From NCBI GenBank assembly GCA_900544175.1, contig UQUN01000049.1:1-7012 (forward strand): a stretch of DNA of 7,012 nucleotides. The letters run 5' to 3'. A program made the translations under genes and the position numbers. The stretch is from an uncultured Alistipes sp. (GTDB lineage Bacteria; Bacteroidota; Bacteroidia; Bacteroidales; UBA932). How positions within the stretch are numbered: the first letter of the stretch is position 1; every line of letters begins with the position of its first letter. This document shows, piece after piece, positions 6,602 through 7,012 of the stretch. Under the pieces are notes generated by a model, which saw nothing but the letters and a program-made list of their open reading frames with translations, was not told the origin of the DNA and made no database searches.

Positions 6602-6811
6602 GATGTTAAGAAAGCCCTGCATGAAATCAGGGGCCAAAAGGTCATTCTTGACAGTGATGTCGCAAAACTCTACGGTGTTGAGACCAAACGCGTAAACAAA
6701 GCCGTAAAGAATAATCCGGACAAATTCCCCGACGGGTATATTCTGGTTCAGTCAATTTTCAGTGGGGGATGCAGGCAGGTCGTGATTCTGAATAAGAAAA
6801 GGTACTTGTAG
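6602..6811 (+). pseudogene. ORF6N-domain protein remnant, truncated at both ends
   Basis: The frame reads DVKKALHEIRGQKVILDSDV, continuing AKLYGVETKRVNKAVKNNPDKFPDGYI, then LVQSIFSGG... to a TAG at 6809-6811. The IRGQKV-x-LD-x-D-(L/V)-A-x-LY-x-VETK-x-(L/V)-N-x-x-VK-x-N-x-x-(K/R)FP core is the ORF6N domain, found in phage-related and chromosomal Bacteroidales proteins of usually 150-300 residues and thought to bind DNA. No start codon is present in frame near the domain, the first dozen or so residues are missing, and the similarity ends abruptly after FPDGYI, leaving about 48 recognisable residues. It begins only 13 bases after the acetyltransferase stop. This is a deleted gene fragment, not a working protein. 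Confidence 0.75.
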
Positions 6812-6920
6812 GTACCATTTGGATTTGCTGCGGGCAGTTTGTTTTTGCATCAGTGGTCTCAGTAAGCAACCGTCATATACCAGCGTATAAAGCCACGCGA
6901 TATGAAAATCCAGAGCATAA

Positions 6921-6960
6921 AGCGACCTGTCAGCCTATTACTCTCCTTCGACAGGCCGCT
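6921..6960. repeat. Imperfect 10-bp inverted repeat
   Basis: AGCG-a-CCTGTC (6921-6931) pairs with GACAGG-c-CGCT (6950-6960): ten base pairs, one A/C mismatch, and an 18-base loop. No T-run follows on either strand. The tandem stop TAATAG of the possible right-edge minus gene falls in the loop, so the structure spans the end of that frame. Possible roles are a weak terminator or a recombination end; neither is shown. Confidence 0.4.
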
Positions 6961-7012
6961 CCGTGGCAGATTCCCCATCCGGCCCCACACCACCATCCGG
7001 CCACCACCACAA
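6938..7012 (-). CDS. Possible C-terminal end of a gene entering from the right edge
   Basis: Reading leftward from 7012 gives LWWWPDGGVGPDGESATERP then VEGE and a tandem stop TAA-TAG. The acidic, Gly/Pro-rich tail and double stop look like a protein end, and an 18-base direct repeat here is in register with codons (PDGGVG, PDG). Only 24 codons are visible and other frames are also open: a plus frame from the ATG at 6902 (MKIQSIKRPVS...) runs to the edge, and another minus frame ends with a TGA near 6853. The family is not recognisable. Confidence 0.2.
   Translation of the reverse strand: MWWWPDGGVGPDGESATERPVEGE
6975..7002. repeat. Two copies of a 10-bp direct repeat, 18-base period
   Basis: CCATCCGGCC occurs at 6975-6984 and 6993-7002. 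The 18-base spacing equals six codons. The array may continue beyond the window edge, where the sequence turns into CCACCACCAC. Confidence 0.5.

Noticed and set aside
6410..6620. Direct repeat AGAAAGCCCTGC at 6410-6421 and 6609-6620
   Set aside because: Twelve bases, lying in two unrelated coding frames with no shared flanks; most likely chance.

Overview
The window looks like a chromosomal segment from a Bacteroidales bacterium (phylum Bacteroidota). Four things point there: a BACON-domain surface lipoprotein, a membrane-anchored TPR–AraC-type regulator, several promoters with the Bacteroidota -7 element TAnnTTTG, and start codons preceded by A/T-rich leaders with no clear Shine-Dalgarno. 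Base composition is roughly balanced, higher than typical Bacteroides. A Rikenellaceae/Alistipes-like or Muribaculaceae-like host is possible, but I cannot settle the genus.

Layout. At the left edge (1-31, minus) are about ten residues resembling the start of a GNAT acetyltransferase, followed by some 260 bases with no convincing gene. A small DUF454/YbaN inner-membrane protein (299-658, plus) runs convergently into a 614-residue lipoprotein (697-2541, minus) with a BACON domain and four divergent beta-rich modules. Upstream of the lipoprotein, on the same strand, is a TPR / single transmembrane helix / AraC-type HTH regulator (2672-4297). Its reading frame is continuous but is broken by two in-frame TGA codons. 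Only 16 bases further upstream, also on the minus strand, is a complete class I iron-sulfur fumarase (4314-5954), probably co-transcribed with the regulator. A maltose/galactoside O-acetyltransferase-like hexapeptide-repeat enzyme (6034-6588, plus) diverges from the fumarase across an 79-base gap holding two back-to-back -7 elements. The last 424 bases contain a broken ORF6N-domain remnant (6602-6811), an inverted repeat and a possible gene end entering from the right edge.

How it works together. The fumarase is core metabolism (TCA or fumarate-reducing branch), and the acetyltransferase and DUF454 protein are ordinary single genes. The regulator/lipoprotein pair is the accessory part: the regulator would sense a periplasmic signal and could control the lipoprotein, whose promoter is flanked by two dyad-symmetric sequences. 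In this genome the regulator appears inactivated by two nonsense codons, unless they are read through or are sequencing errors. This is the most noteworthy point in the window. I did not find a CRISPR array, tRNA, rRNA, intact mobile element or an obviously new multi-gene system.
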